From Accumulibacter sp. (lineage in GTDB: Bacteria; Pseudomonadota; Gammaproteobacteria; Burkholderiales; Rhodocyclaceae), in assembly GCA_017302455.1 (NCBI GenBank), contig JAFLDO010000010.1:1-64000 (forward strand): 64,000 nucleotides of DNA, read 5' to 3'. Position numbers and translations under genes: made by a program. The notes under the pieces are model-generated. The model made no database searches, was not told the origin of the DNA, and saw nothing but the letters and a program-made list of their open reading frames with translations. Of this stretch, positions 55,399 through 63,882 are shown piece by piece (position 1 is the stretch's first letter; the number at the start of each line of letters is the position of its first letter).

Positions 55399-55674
55399 TC
55401 AGAAGACAGGGGCTTCCGCGTCGTCGTCCTTCTTGACCCCCGGCTTCCGCCCGCGCGCCGGTGTCGGCAGATCGCAGGACAAGCGGCAGCTGATCCCCTC
55501 GATCTTGCGGCCCTCGATGAAACGGGTCACCTTGCAGCAGATCACGTCTCCGGCTGCCGCAAGGCGAGCGATCTCGTCGCGTAACTCGGCAAGCGGAATG
55601 TTGAGAGCCTCGGCCATGTCGACATCGAGTTGCTCCGCATTGGCTCGCAGAAAACCAAGAATCGCTTCGCTCAT
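55399..55674 (-). CDS. Small winged-helix-like protein, 91 aa
   Basis: The product has an N-terminal helical, helix-turn-helix-like region (MSEAILGFLRANAEQLDVDM, then LAELRDEIARLAAAGDVICC). Three cysteines follow in the middle, and the tail is lysine/aspartate-rich. It resembles small ArsR-type DNA-binding domains, but I cannot assign a family. I start at the ATG at 55674, eight bases after GGAG; a GTG at 55683 is possible. Confidence 0.6.
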   Translation of the reverse strand: MSEAILGFLRANAEQLDVDMAEALNIPLAELRDEIARLAAAGDVICCKVTRFIEGRKIEGISCRLSCDLPTPARGRKPGVKKDDDAEAPVF

Positions 55675-55986
55675 CTGACTCACTCCAAAAAATCCATCGC
55701 CAATCGGAAAACCGACATAGTGTGCGCCGCCCGACCGGTTCTGGCAATTGCCGGCCGTTCCGGCGGCGACGATTCCCCGCCAACGATGGCGAAGCGGAAG
55801 GCCAGCGACGCGCCCTTCGGTTCCCGGTGGAGCCCCGGAGCGGACCCCGCCCGGCTCGGTGCCGCGAGCAAAGTCCGATCACCCTCGGACGGTCTGTCAG
55901 CGGCACGAAATTGCTGCGACGCAGCGAACGAAGTATCATAGCAATCAAGCTGCCATTGTCAACACCTATTGCTGCATCGCAACATC
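55675..55986. promoter_or_regulatory. Divergent region with truncated-haemoglobin promoter and palindrome
   Basis: No gene is visible in these 312 bases. A plus-strand promoter is TTGCTG (55911-55916), a 17-bp spacer and TATCAT (55934-55939). A perfect 13-bp palindrome GCTGCG-A-CGCAGC (55913-55925) overlaps the -35 box and is a good operator candidate. It does not match the NsrR or Dnr/FNR consensus. Confidence 0.5.
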
Positions 55987-56373
55987 ATGACTGAAGATAC
56001 CCCTTACGCACTGATCGGGGGCGAAGCCGCCGTGCGCAAACTGTGCGAGAAGTTCTACGAGCTGATGGATACCGTTCCCCAGTTCGCGCCAATCCGCGCC
56101 CTGCACCCCGCCGATCTGGAGCCCTCGCGCGACAAGCTGTTCATGTTTCTTTCCGGCTGGCTGGGCGGACCCGATCTCTACGTCCAGCACATCGGTCACC
56201 CGATGCTGCGTCGCCGCCACCTGCCGTTTGCCATCGGCGAAGCCGAGCGCGACCAATGGGTCGCCTGCATGTTCCTGGCGATGGAATCGACAGGAGTCGA
56301 CGAGCCCCTGCGCGACAAGCTACTGGCAGCCTTCTTCAGCACAGCCGATTTCATGCGCAACCAGCCGGCGTAG
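55987..56373 (+). CDS. Group II truncated haemoglobin
   Basis: The 128-residue protein matches group II truncated globins: YALIGGEAAVRKLCEKFYEL, RALHPADLEPSRDKLFMFLS, GWLGGPDLYVQHIGHPMLRR, proximal histidine in RRRHLPFAIG, and the conserved WG8 region ERDQWVACMFLAM. Such proteins bind O2 or NO and may protect respiration from NO. I use the ATG at 55987; a TTG six codons upstream is possible. There is no clear ribosome site. Confidence 0.9.
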   Translation: MTEDTPYALIGGEAAVRKLCEKFYELMDTVPQFAPIRALHPADLEPSRDKLFMFLSGWLGGPDLYVQHIGHPMLRRRHLPFAIGEAERDQWVACMFLAMESTGVDEPLRDKLLAAFFSTADFMRNQPA

Positions 56374-56458
56374 AGGGCAGCGGCTTTCTCGCAGCGCAGC
56401 AGGAGAACAGCCCTGCGCGTGCTAGAATACCCGCCCCTCTTGAAAGGCTTGACCCTCT

Positions 56459-58300
56459 ATGTCCCGCGCCGTTCGCAACATCGCCATCATTGCCCACGTC
56501 GACCACGGCAAGACCACCCTGGTCGACAAGCTGCTGGTCCAGGCCGGTACCTTTTCGGCCCACCAGCACATCACCGAGCGGATGATGGATTCGAACGACC
56601 TCGAGAAGGAGCGGGGGATCACGATTCTGGCCAAGAATCTGGCTGTCGACTACCTGGGAGTTCATATCAACATCGTCGACACGCCCGGACACGCCGATTT
56701 CGGCGGCGAGGTCGAACGTGTCCTGTCGATGGTCGACGGCGTACTGCTGCTGGTCGACGCCGTCGAGGGCCCGATGCCACAGACGCGCTTCGTCACCAAG
56801 AAGGCGCTCGCTCTCGGCCTGAAACCGATCGTCGTCGTCAACAAGATCGATCGCGACGGGGCGCGCCCGGACTGGGTCGTAGACCACACCTTCGACCTTT
56901 TCGACAAACTTGGTGCCAACGACGAACAACTCGACTTCCCGGTGATCTACGCTTCCGCCATCAACGGTTACGCGACTCTCGATCTGGCGAAACCATCGCC
57001 CGACATGCGGCCGATGTTCGACACCATTCTCAAGCAGGTCTCGCCGCCGCACGCCGACGGCATCGACGGACCGCTGCAGTTGCAGATTTCGGCTCTCGAT
57101 TACTCGAGTTACGTTGGCCGCATCGGCATTGGCCGCATCCAGCGCGGCCGCCTGAAGCCGGCGCAGCAGGTGATCGTCATGTATGGCCAGGCGGATGCCG
57201 AGGGTCGCTTCGAGCATGGATCGCCAAAGACCGCCAAGCTCGGGCAGGTTTTCGGCTTCCAGGGCCTGGAGCGGGTGCCGATGGACGAGGCTCTCGCCGG
57301 CGACATCGTCCTGGTGACCGGCATCGACGACCTCTCGATCGGCTGCACGATCACCGATACCGAAAAGCCCGAAGCCTTGCCGATGCTGAAAATCGACGAG
57401 CCGACGCTGAACATGACCTTCATGGTCAACAACTCGCCCTACGCCGGTACCGAAGGCAAGTTCGTCACCAGTCGACAGATCGGCGAACGCCTACGCAAGG
57501 AGTTGCTGACCAACATGGCGCTGCGCGTCGAGGAAACCGCGGATACCGACAGCTTCCTCGTCTCGGGACGCGGCGAACTGCACCTGACGATCCTGCTCGA
57601 AACCATGCGCCGCGAGGGCTACGAGCTGGCTGTCGGCCGCCCGCGGGTGATCATCAAGGAAATCGACGGCGAGCAGTGCGAGCCTTACGAGATGCTGACT
57701 CTCGATGTCGAGGAAGCGCATCAGGGCGCCGTGATGGAAGCGCTCGGCTATCGCCGCGGCGATCTGCAGGACATGTCTTCGGATGGGCGCGGACGCGTCC
57801 GTCTCGAATACCGCATCCCGGCGCGCGGACTGATCGGCTTTCAGGGCGAGGTAATGAACCTGACGCGCGGCACCGGGCTGGTCAGCCACGTCTTCGACGA
57901 GTATGGTCCTCTCAAGGGTGATATCGGCGGTCGACGCAACGGCGTCCTCATTTCCGGCGAGAAGGGTGAAGCCGTCGCCTATTCCTTGTGGAAGCTGCAG
58001 GACCGCGGGCGGATGTTCAGCGTGCCGGGCGACCGGCTCTATGAGGGGATGGTGATCGGCATCCACAGCCGCGAGAACGACCTGGTGGTCAACCCGATCA
58101 AGGGCAAGCAACTGACCAATGTGCGCGCCTCGGGAACCGACGAGGCGGTCCGCCTCGTGCCGCCGGTGGCACTGACGCTCGAGTCCGCGGTCGAATTCAT
58201 CAACGACGATGAACTCGTGGAAATCACGCCGAAGAGCATCCGCATCCGCAAGCGCCTGCTCACCGACAATGAGCGCCGCAGGGCCTCGCGCGAGAGCTAG
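56459..58300 (+). CDS. typA: Ribosome-associated GTPase TypA/BipA
   Basis: The 613-residue GTPase begins [20 protein letters not shown] and has the G motifs ([38 protein letters not shown]), EF-G-like domains, and a TypA-specific C-terminus ([20 protein letters not shown]). It binds ribosomes and assists 50S assembly and stress translation. TAGAAT at 56423-56428 is the likely -10 box, about 30 bp before the ATG. Confidence 0.96.
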   Translation: MSRAVRNIAIIAHVDHGKTTLVDKLLVQAGTFSAHQHITERMMDSNDLEKERGITILAKNLAVDYLGVHINIVDTPGHADFGGEVERVLSMVDGVLLLVDAVEGPMPQTRFVTKKALALGLKPIVVVNKIDRDGARPDWVVDHTFDLFDKLGANDEQLDFPVIYASAINGYATLDLAKPSPDMRPMFDTILKQVSPPHADGIDGPLQLQISALDYSSYVGRIGIGRIQRGRLKPAQQVIVMYGQADAEGRFEHGSPKTAKLGQVFGFQGLERVPMDEALAGDIVLVTGIDDLSIGCTITDTEKPEALPMLKIDEPTLNMTFMVNNSPYAGTEGKFVTSRQIGERLRKELLTNMALRVEETADTDSFLVSGRGELHLTILLETMRREGYELAVGRPRVIIKEIDGEQCEPYEMLTLDVEEAHQGAVMEALGYRRGDLQDMSSDGRGRVRLEYRIPARGLIGFQGEVMNLTRGTGLVSHVFDEYGPLKGDIGGRRNGVLISGEKGEAVAYSLWKLQDRGRMFSVPGDRLYEGMVIGIHSRENDLVVNPIKGKQLTNVRASGTDEAVRLVPPVALTLESAVEFINDDELVEITPKSIRIRKRLLTDNERRRASRES

Positions 58301-58344
58301 CTGCCAGGCGTTACGCGGCGCTCGGATTGGCTTTGAGCTCGCCG

Positions 58345-58376
58345 ACTTGACGACTTGACGACTTGACGACTTGACG
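58345..58376. repeat. Four 8-bp tandem units (ACTTGACG)
   Basis: Four exact ACTTGACG units fill 58345-58376, between typA and the next gene. A partial copy (CTTG) follows. Each unit contains TTGAC, a -35-like core, on the plus strand. It is an unstable short repeat, probably of variable copy number. Confidence 0.9.
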
Positions 58377-58431
58377 CTTGTGGCGTGGATGGCGGAGCGT
58401 TCCGTCCGGAGAACGTGATCGAGGATCCAAG

Positions 58432-60033
58432 ATGACGCACAGTGAATCCGCTGCACGCCCGTCCGGCAAACTCCTGAGCGGTGCCGAGTACCGCGAGTCG
58501 CTGCGCCGCTACCGGCCGACGGTCTACGTCGACGGCGAGTTGATCGACTCGGTGGCCGACGCGCCGAGCCTGCAGCCGGGAATCAACGCACTGGCGGTCA
58601 CCTACGATTTCGCCCTCGACCCGGCGAAGGCACGGCTGATGACGGCCCAGCAGAGCCTCCGGGGTCAGACGGTCAACCGGATGCTGCACCTCAACGAGTC
58701 TGCCGGCGACCTGCTGAACAAGCTCGAGGCGGTGCGCATCCTCTGCCAGGAGACCGGCTGCGCGCAACGCTATCTGGCACACGATGCCTTGAACGCCATC
58801 CATCAGGTCAGCGCCCGGATCGATGACGCGCGCGGCAGCCGCGAACATCGGGCGCGCTTCGCGGCTTACCTCGACGAGGTACAGGAGCGTGACCTGTCGC
58901 TGGGGATCGCGATGACCGACGCCAAGGGCGACCGCTCGCAGCGACCGCACCAGCAGGCGAATCCCGATACCTATGTGCACATCGTCGATCGCCACGGCAC
59001 CGGCATCGTCATCAGCGGTACCAAGGCCATCGTCACCGGTGCGCCGTACATGCACGAGCTTCTGGTCATGCCCAGCCGCAACATGAGCACGGCCGATGCC
59101 GACTTCGCGGTCTGCTGCGCGATCCCCGTCGATGCTCCGGGCCTGACGATCGTCGCCCGCCCGGCAGGCCGTCCCGGCGAAAAGGTCGAGCACGGCGCGG
59201 CGCTCTTTTCGCGGCGCTATGGCCAGTCGACCGCGGTGGTCATCTTCGAGCGCGTCTTCGTTCCCTGGGAGCGCGTGTTCTTCGCCGGCGAATGGGAGCA
59301 TTCGGGGTCGCTGACCTACAATTACGCGACGCACCATCGGCATAGCTGCATCGCCGCGCGTGCGGGTTTCGGCGACCTGCTGATCGGTGCCGGAGCGCTG
59401 ATGTGCGAAGCCAACGGCTTCGCTCCCGGCAGGAAGGCCAGCCTGCGCGAACCGATGGTCGAACTGATCAAGATCACCGAGGGTTTTTTCGCCTGCGGCG
59501 TCGCCGCCAGCGTTTACGGCACGCCGGACGAATTCAGTGGCAGCTTCATGCCCGACCCGGTTTTCGCCAACATCGGCAAGTTGCTGCTGGCCACCCAGAT
59601 CTACGACATGCATCGCCTGGCGCACGAGGTATCGGGCGGCCTGATCGTCGCCCTGCCCGGGCCCGACGAGGACCACAACCCGGCGACCGCGGCCACGCTC
59701 GCCGAGGTGCTGCGCGCCAACCCGGACGTGCCCTACGACAAGCGCATCGAGGTCGCCCGCTTCATCGAAGACCTGACGGCTTCGTATCAGGGCGGCTGGT
59801 ACTCTGTGATCAGCCTGCACGGCGGTGGCTCGCCGGCAGCGATGAAGCAGGAAATCTGGCGCAACTACCCGCTCGGCAGCAAGGTCGAACTGGTCGAAAG
59901 GCTTCTCGACCGTGGTGTGCTGCATGACGAGTCGCGTGCGATCACGCGCAATCGCCAACCCGGGCGCTGCTGCGACGCCGGCTGTTCACCGCCCGGGCAG
60001 GCGATCATGACGCCGATCGTCAGCGGGTCCTAG
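58432..60033 (+). CDS. 4-hydroxyphenylacetate 3-hydroxylase / 4-hydroxybutyryl-CoA dehydratase family flavoprotein
   Basis: The 533-residue protein is in the acyl-CoA-dehydrogenase-like HpaB/AbfD family (SGAEYRESLRRYRPTVYVDG, AMTDAKGDRSQRPHQQANPD, SLHGGGSPAAMKQEIWRNYP). In clostridial 4-hydroxybutyryl-CoA dehydratase the [4Fe-4S] ligands are C99, C103, H292 and C299. Here the equivalents are C110, Y114, H302 and A309, so two ligands are lost. It is probably an FAD-dependent enzyme of another type, such as a hydroxylase without the cluster. It starts at 58432 after GAGG. The stop shares CTAG with the stop of acpH on the other strand. Confidence 0.8.
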   Translation: MTHSESAARPSGKLLSGAEYRESLRRYRPTVYVDGELIDSVADAPSLQPGINALAVTYDFALDPAKARLMTAQQSLRGQTVNRMLHLNESAGDLLNKLEAVRILCQETGCAQRYLAHDALNAIHQVSARIDDARGSREHRARFAAYLDEVQERDLSLGIAMTDAKGDRSQRPHQQANPDTYVHIVDRHGTGIVISGTKAIVTGAPYMHELLVMPSRNMSTADADFAVCCAIPVDAPGLTIVARPAGRPGEKVEHGAALFSRRYGQSTAVVIFERVFVPWERVFFAGEWEHSGSLTYNYATHHRHSCIAARAGFGDLLIGAGALMCEANGFAPGRKASLREPMVELIKITEGFFACGVAASVYGTPDEFSGSFMPDPVFANIGKLLLATQIYDMHRLAHEVSGGLIVALPGPDEDHNPATAATLAEVLRANPDVPYDKRIEVARFIEDLTASYQGGWYSVISLHGGGSPAAMKQEIWRNYPLGSKVELVERLLDRGVLHDESRAITRNRQPGRCCDAGCSPPGQAIMTPIVSGS

Positions 60034-60689
60034 GCCAGCGGCACAGCCGACGTGCCGCTGGCAGGGCGCAGTGCCTGCCGGCTGTCGCTCGTGGCGCCAC
60101 CGCCCGTCAGTCGCCAGGCCTCGGCGAAAGCCAGCGCGGCGGGCAGAAAGGCCAGGCAGTCGCCTTCGAAATCGCGATAGCCGAGGGCCAGTTCGCTACC
60201 TGCCCCGCCCAGGCTGTTGCTGCGCCGCAGGCGGTGCTCGGCGATCCCGTCGAGCGCCCGGCCGACCGCCGCCGGCTCGCGATAGCCGGCGAGCCAGTCG
60301 TCGGCGCGCATCCCGGGGAGAATCCGCGCCAGACGCTCGGGCAAGGGTCGTTCGGCGAGCAGGGCATAGACGCCGGCAGTAAAGGCTTCGAGCGGCTCCT
60401 CCGAATAGCGAGCCCAGTGCACAGCGAGAAAATGATCGTAGAACAGGTCGACAATGATGCCGCTGTAGCGGCGACGTGCGGCGCTGATCCGCTGCCGGCT
60501 GCGCCGGAAGGCCGGGTGGGTGTCGGCAAAGCTGTCGATCCGCCGGTGCAGGACAATCCCCTGCACAACCCCCGGCGACAGTCCCGCCGGCGCCGCTGCG
60601 AGCGGCCCCTTGACGAAATCGCCAAGCAGGCCGCCCAGCCGATAATCCGGATCCGCGCCGGCCAGCAGCGCGTGCGCCAGATAGTTCAC
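60030..60689 (-). CDS. acpH: Acyl-carrier-protein phosphodiesterase AcpH
   Basis: The 219-residue protein matches the AcpH (DUF479) family: MNYLAHALLAGADPDYRLGG, LLGDFVKG, LHRRIDSFADTHPAFRRSRQ and IIVDLFYDHFLAVHWARYS, with the His/Asp metal-binding pattern. It removes the phosphopantetheine arm from acyl carrier protein. It starts with GTG at 60689, overlapping the DUF3301 stop by 4 nt (GTGA), and ends in a CTAG shared with the convergent HpaB-family gene. Confidence 0.87.
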   Translation of the reverse strand: MNYLAHALLAGADPDYRLGGLLGDFVKGPLAAAPAGLSPGVVQGIVLHRRIDSFADTHPAFRRSRQRISAARRRYSGIIVDLFYDHFLAVHWARYSEEPLEAFTAGVYALLAERPLPERLARILPGMRADDWLAGYREPAAVGRALDGIAEHRLRRSNSLGGAGSELALGYRDFEGDCLAFLPAALAFAEAWRLTGGGATSDSRQALRPASGTSAVPLA

Positions 60690-61072
60690 AGCGGCAGTTG
60701 CGGTGACTGGCGATCGGTATCCTCACCGACCAGCGATAACGAGCGCAGCGCGGGGGCCGGCGCACGCGGCAGATGCAACAACAACAGGTCGCTGCCGAGC
60801 AGCGTCGCGTGGCCGTTGCGACGGTTGTCGCCGGTGTCGCTGTACTCGAAGTTGTAGACGCGCCGCAGGCACAAGCGCCCCAGCTCGTCGCGCTGGGGCC
60901 GCAGCGAACCGAGCGCCACCGTGTCATCAAGCAGGAGCAGGTGCTCGGCGTCGCAGGCCGCACGCGCGGCGCGAATTGCCGCCTCACGAGCCTTGAAGCT
61001 GTCGAGCCAGAACCAGACCGCCACCAACAGGACCAGCAGGCTGATCGTTTCCATCCACGGTATCACCGGCAT
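60686..61072 (-). CDS. DUF3301 family protein, single N-terminal membrane segment
   Basis: The 128-residue protein has one N-terminal hydrophobic segment (ISLLVLLVAVWFWLDSFKAR), followed by a conserved region (RAACDAEHLLLLDDTVALGS, then RVYNFEYSD) that matches DUF3301. I start it at 61072 after AAGGG; the longer frame is unsupported. It is coupled to acpH. Function unknown. Confidence 0.8.
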   Translation of the reverse strand: MPVIPWMETISLLVLLVAVWFWLDSFKAREAAIRAARAACDAEHLLLLDDTVALGSLRPQRDELGRLCLRRVYNFEYSDTGDNRRNGHATLLGSDLLLLHLPRAPAPALRSLSLVGEDTDRQSPQLPL

Positions 61073-61213
61073 TAGCCCTTTTCTGGAAAAGCGAAGCCGC
61101 CCGACCCGCGGCCCCGTTCTGTAACATTTTCTAATCGAAAAGGCTCGGCGCAAGGCCTCGTCGGGTGGCATGCGGACGTCCGAGCGCATCGAGCTTGGCT
61201 ATACTAGCGAAAA

Positions 61214-62665
61214 ATGGCAAACACCACATCCCGCCCGCGTCCGCTCACCCTCCGCGCTGCTCCCCTCCTGCTCTCCGTCGCCACGCTGTCTGCCTCGTTG
61301 CCGACCCGGCTGCACGCCTTCGACGCGAGCGATCCTTTTACCACCCGCGCGCTTGCCCCGCCCCGCCCGGCTCTTTCGTTGAACGGCGCCGAGCCGTCGC
61401 CACCGGCATGCCGAACGCCCGCCGCCGATGCCGCCTATGGGGTGATCGAAGTGGTCGACCTGGCGTTGTGCAAGAACCCGACGACTCGCGAAGTGTGGTC
61501 CGCGGCGCGCGTGCAGGCCGCCGAGGTCGGTGTCGCACAGTCCCAGTTCCTACCCGGACTCGATGGGGGCATGGCCGTCAATCGCGTGCGAGCCGATTCG
61601 CAAACGACCACCCAGAAGAGCGCCTCGTTGACCCTGTCATGGTTGCTGTTCGATTTCGGCGCCCGCTCGGCCAACCTGGAAGTCGCCCGCCAGTTGCTGA
61701 ATGCCGCCTCGGCCACCCTCGACTCGACCGTTCAGAGCGTTTTTCTGAGCGCCCTGCAGGCCTACTACAACGCCCAGGCTGCCCGAGCGGCGGTGACTGC
61801 CGCGCTGGAGTCCGAGAAGGCCAGTCGTGAGAGCCTGTCGGCAGCGGAAGTCCGTTACCAGGTCGGCACCGGCACGCCGGCCGACCGCCTGCAGGCACAG
61901 ACGGCCTGGTCCCAGGCGACGCTGACCCGCATCCGGGCCGAAGGGGTGCTCCGCAACACCCTCGGCCGACTGGCCAACGTCATGGGACTCGACGCCAACC
62001 AGCCGCTGCGACTCGACGACATCCCCTCGGCGACACCGGCAGCCGGTTTCGAACGCGATGTCGCAGCGCTGATCGCCGAAGCACGCGAGCGTCGGCCCGA
62101 TCTGAAGGCCGCCGAGGCCGAGCTGAAGGCGGCGCAATCGGCTGTCGACTACGCGCGCGCCGCCGGCCTGCCGACGCTCTCCTTCGCTGCCGAACCCAGA
62201 TGGCAAGACATCGGCGGCCTGTCGGCCAACGGCAGCACTATCGGGCTGACCCTCAGCGTGCCGATCTTTTCCGGCTTCAGCACCACTTACAACGTCCGCG
62301 CCGCCGAGGCCAGAACCGATGTCCAGGCCGCTCGCGTCGACAATGTCCGGCTGCAGGTGGCACTCGACGTCTGGGAGGCCTACCAGAGCCTGACGACCGC
62401 CACCCAGACGATCAGGACCAGCGCCGACCTGCTGGCCAGCGCCGAGCATTCCGAGCGCGTCGCGCTCGGGCGCTACAAGGCCGGTATCGGCAACATCCTC
62501 GACGTGCTCAACGCGCAGAGCGCGCTGGCCAGCGCGCGTCTGCAGCGCGTCCAGGCGATGCTCGACTGGCACGTGTCGCGCGCCACGCTGGCCAGGGCCA
62601 TCGGTGTTCTCGACGGGAATCTGCTGCTGTCAGTCAGTGGCGGCAAGAAGGCGCAATTGCCATGA
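61214..62665 (+). CDS. tolC: TolC-family outer-membrane efflux protein
   Basis: The 483-residue protein has a signal peptide (to about residue 35) and two outer-membrane-efflux-protein repeats with long alpha-helices. Examples are LTLSWLLFDFGARSANLEVA, YYNAQAARAAVTAALESEKA and LSVPIFSGFSTTYNVRAAEA. It forms the outer-membrane channel of a tripartite pump. TATACT at 61200-61205 ends only 8 nt before the ATG at 61214, and no Shine-Dalgarno is visible, so the transcript may be nearly leaderless. The stop overlaps the adaptor start. Confidence 0.92.
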   Translation: MANTTSRPRPLTLRAAPLLLSVATLSASLPTRLHAFDASDPFTTRALAPPRPALSLNGAEPSPPACRTPAADAAYGVIEVVDLALCKNPTTREVWSAARVQAAEVGVAQSQFLPGLDGGMAVNRVRADSQTTTQKSASLTLSWLLFDFGARSANLEVARQLLNAASATLDSTVQSVFLSALQAYYNAQAARAAVTAALESEKASRESLSAAEVRYQVGTGTPADRLQAQTAWSQATLTRIRAEGVLRNTLGRLANVMGLDANQPLRLDDIPSATPAAGFERDVAALIAEARERRPDLKAAEAELKAAQSAVDYARAAGLPTLSFAAEPRWQDIGGLSANGSTIGLTLSVPIFSGFSTTYNVRAAEARTDVQAARVDNVRLQVALDVWEAYQSLTTATQTIRTSADLLASAEHSERVALGRYKAGIGNILDVLNAQSALASARLQRVQAMLDWHVSRATLARAIGVLDGNLLLSVSGGKKAQLP

Positions 62666-63882
62666 CAAACTCTCTCCGCAACTCGGCCATCGCCTGCCTG
62701 GTCGTCGCACTTGCTGCCGGCAGCTTCTACGCGTACCGGCAGAGCGTGGCCCAATCGCCCGAACAACGTTACAAGCTGCAGGCGACGGAAAGGGGCGACC
62801 TCACGCAGACGGTATCGGCCAACGGGACGCTCAACCCGGTGGTCCTGGTCAGCGTCGGTACCCAGGTATCGGGGACGGTAACCCGGCTGTACGTCGATTT
62901 CAACGACAAGGTCGAGAAAGGCCAGGCGCTGCTGGAACTCGACGACTCGCTGCTCGCCGCTCAGGCCCGACAGACGGCCGCCAACGTCAGGAATGTTGCG
63001 GCGGCCCTCGATCTCGCGCGCGCCAACGAGGTGCGCCTGCGGGCACTCTTCGAACAGGAATACGTTTCGCGCCAGGAACTCGAACAGGCGATCCAGGCCC
63101 GCCGGTCGAGCGAGGCGCAGTTCGCGCAGGCGAAGGCCGCCGCCGAAAAGGACCAGGTGAATCTCGCGTACACGACGATCCGCTCACCCGTATCGGGAGT
63201 CGTCGTCGACCGCGTGGTCGACCTCGGCCAAACGGTCGCCGCCAGCCTGCAGACGCCAACCCTGATCAAGATCGCGCAGGATCTCTCCGAAATGCGCATC
63301 GACTCGAGCTTCGCCGAGGCCGATATCGGCAAGATCAGGGAGGGACAGAAAGTACGCTTCACCGTCGACGCTTTCCCCAATCGCAGCTTCCAGGGCGAGG
63401 TACAGCAGATTCGCCTCAACCCGACCACCCAGCAGAACGTGGTGACCTACAACGTGCGCGTCTCGCTGTCCAATCCCGAACAGATCCTGCTGCCCGGGAT
63501 GACCGCCTACGTGAGTATCGGCGTCGCCAGCCGCCAGAATGTCCTGCTCGTTCCCAACGCGGCCCTGCGTTTCAAGCCCACCGACGTCACCGGCAGCAAC
63601 GGCGACCGAGCAGCAGCGGCACCACCCAGCGGCCCAAAACCTGCCAGCGAGGGTAGCGGCGAAAGCAAGGGCAAGAGCCGGAAGCGCGACTCGGCCAGCG
63701 GCACGGTGTACGTCGTCGAGAAGGATGAACTGAAGCCGGTCAGCGTGCAGATCGGCATTACCGACAACCGCAATACCGAAGTGCTGGGTGGCGATCTGAA
63801 GGAAGGCGAAAAGGTTGTCGTGGGCGAGAACGTGGCGACAGCCACCGGCAAGCCGAGCAGCGTGGGCATGAGATTGTTCTGA
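62662..63882 (+). CDS. MacA-like periplasmic adaptor (RND/ABC efflux membrane-fusion protein)
   Basis: The 406-residue protein has an N-terminal anchor (ACLVVALAAGSFYAYRQS), a lipoyl/barrel-sandwich half (VSVGTQVSGTVTRLYVDFND), a coiled hairpin (DQVNLAYTTIRSPVSGVVVD) and a beta-barrel domain (PGMTAYVSIGVAS). It belongs to the MacA type because a MacB-type ATPase gene follows. Its ATG overlaps the tolC stop by 4 nt, and a TGATG joins it to the next gene. Confidence 0.9.
   Translation: MTNSLRNSAIACLVVALAAGSFYAYRQSVAQSPEQRYKLQATERGDLTQTVSANGTLNPVVLVSVGTQVSGTVTRLYVDFNDKVEKGQALLELDDSLLAAQARQTAANVRNVAAALDLARANEVRLRALFEQEYVSRQELEQAIQARRSSEAQFAQAKAAAEKDQVNLAYTTIRSPVSGVVVDRVVDLGQTVAASLQTPTLIKIAQDLSEMRIDSSFAEADIGKIREGQKVRFTVDAFPNRSFQGEVQQIRLNPTTQQNVVTYNVRVSLSNPEQILLPGMTAYVSIGVASRQNVLLVPNAALRFKPTDVTGSNGDRAAAAPPSGPKPASEGSGESKGKSRKRDSASGTVYVVEKDELKPVSVQIGITDNRNTEVLGGDLKEGEKVVVGENVATATGKPSSVGMRLF

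Noticed and set aside
58432-60033. Canonical 4-hydroxybutyryl-CoA dehydratase
   Set aside because: Two of four cluster ligands aligned to clostridial AbfD are missing.
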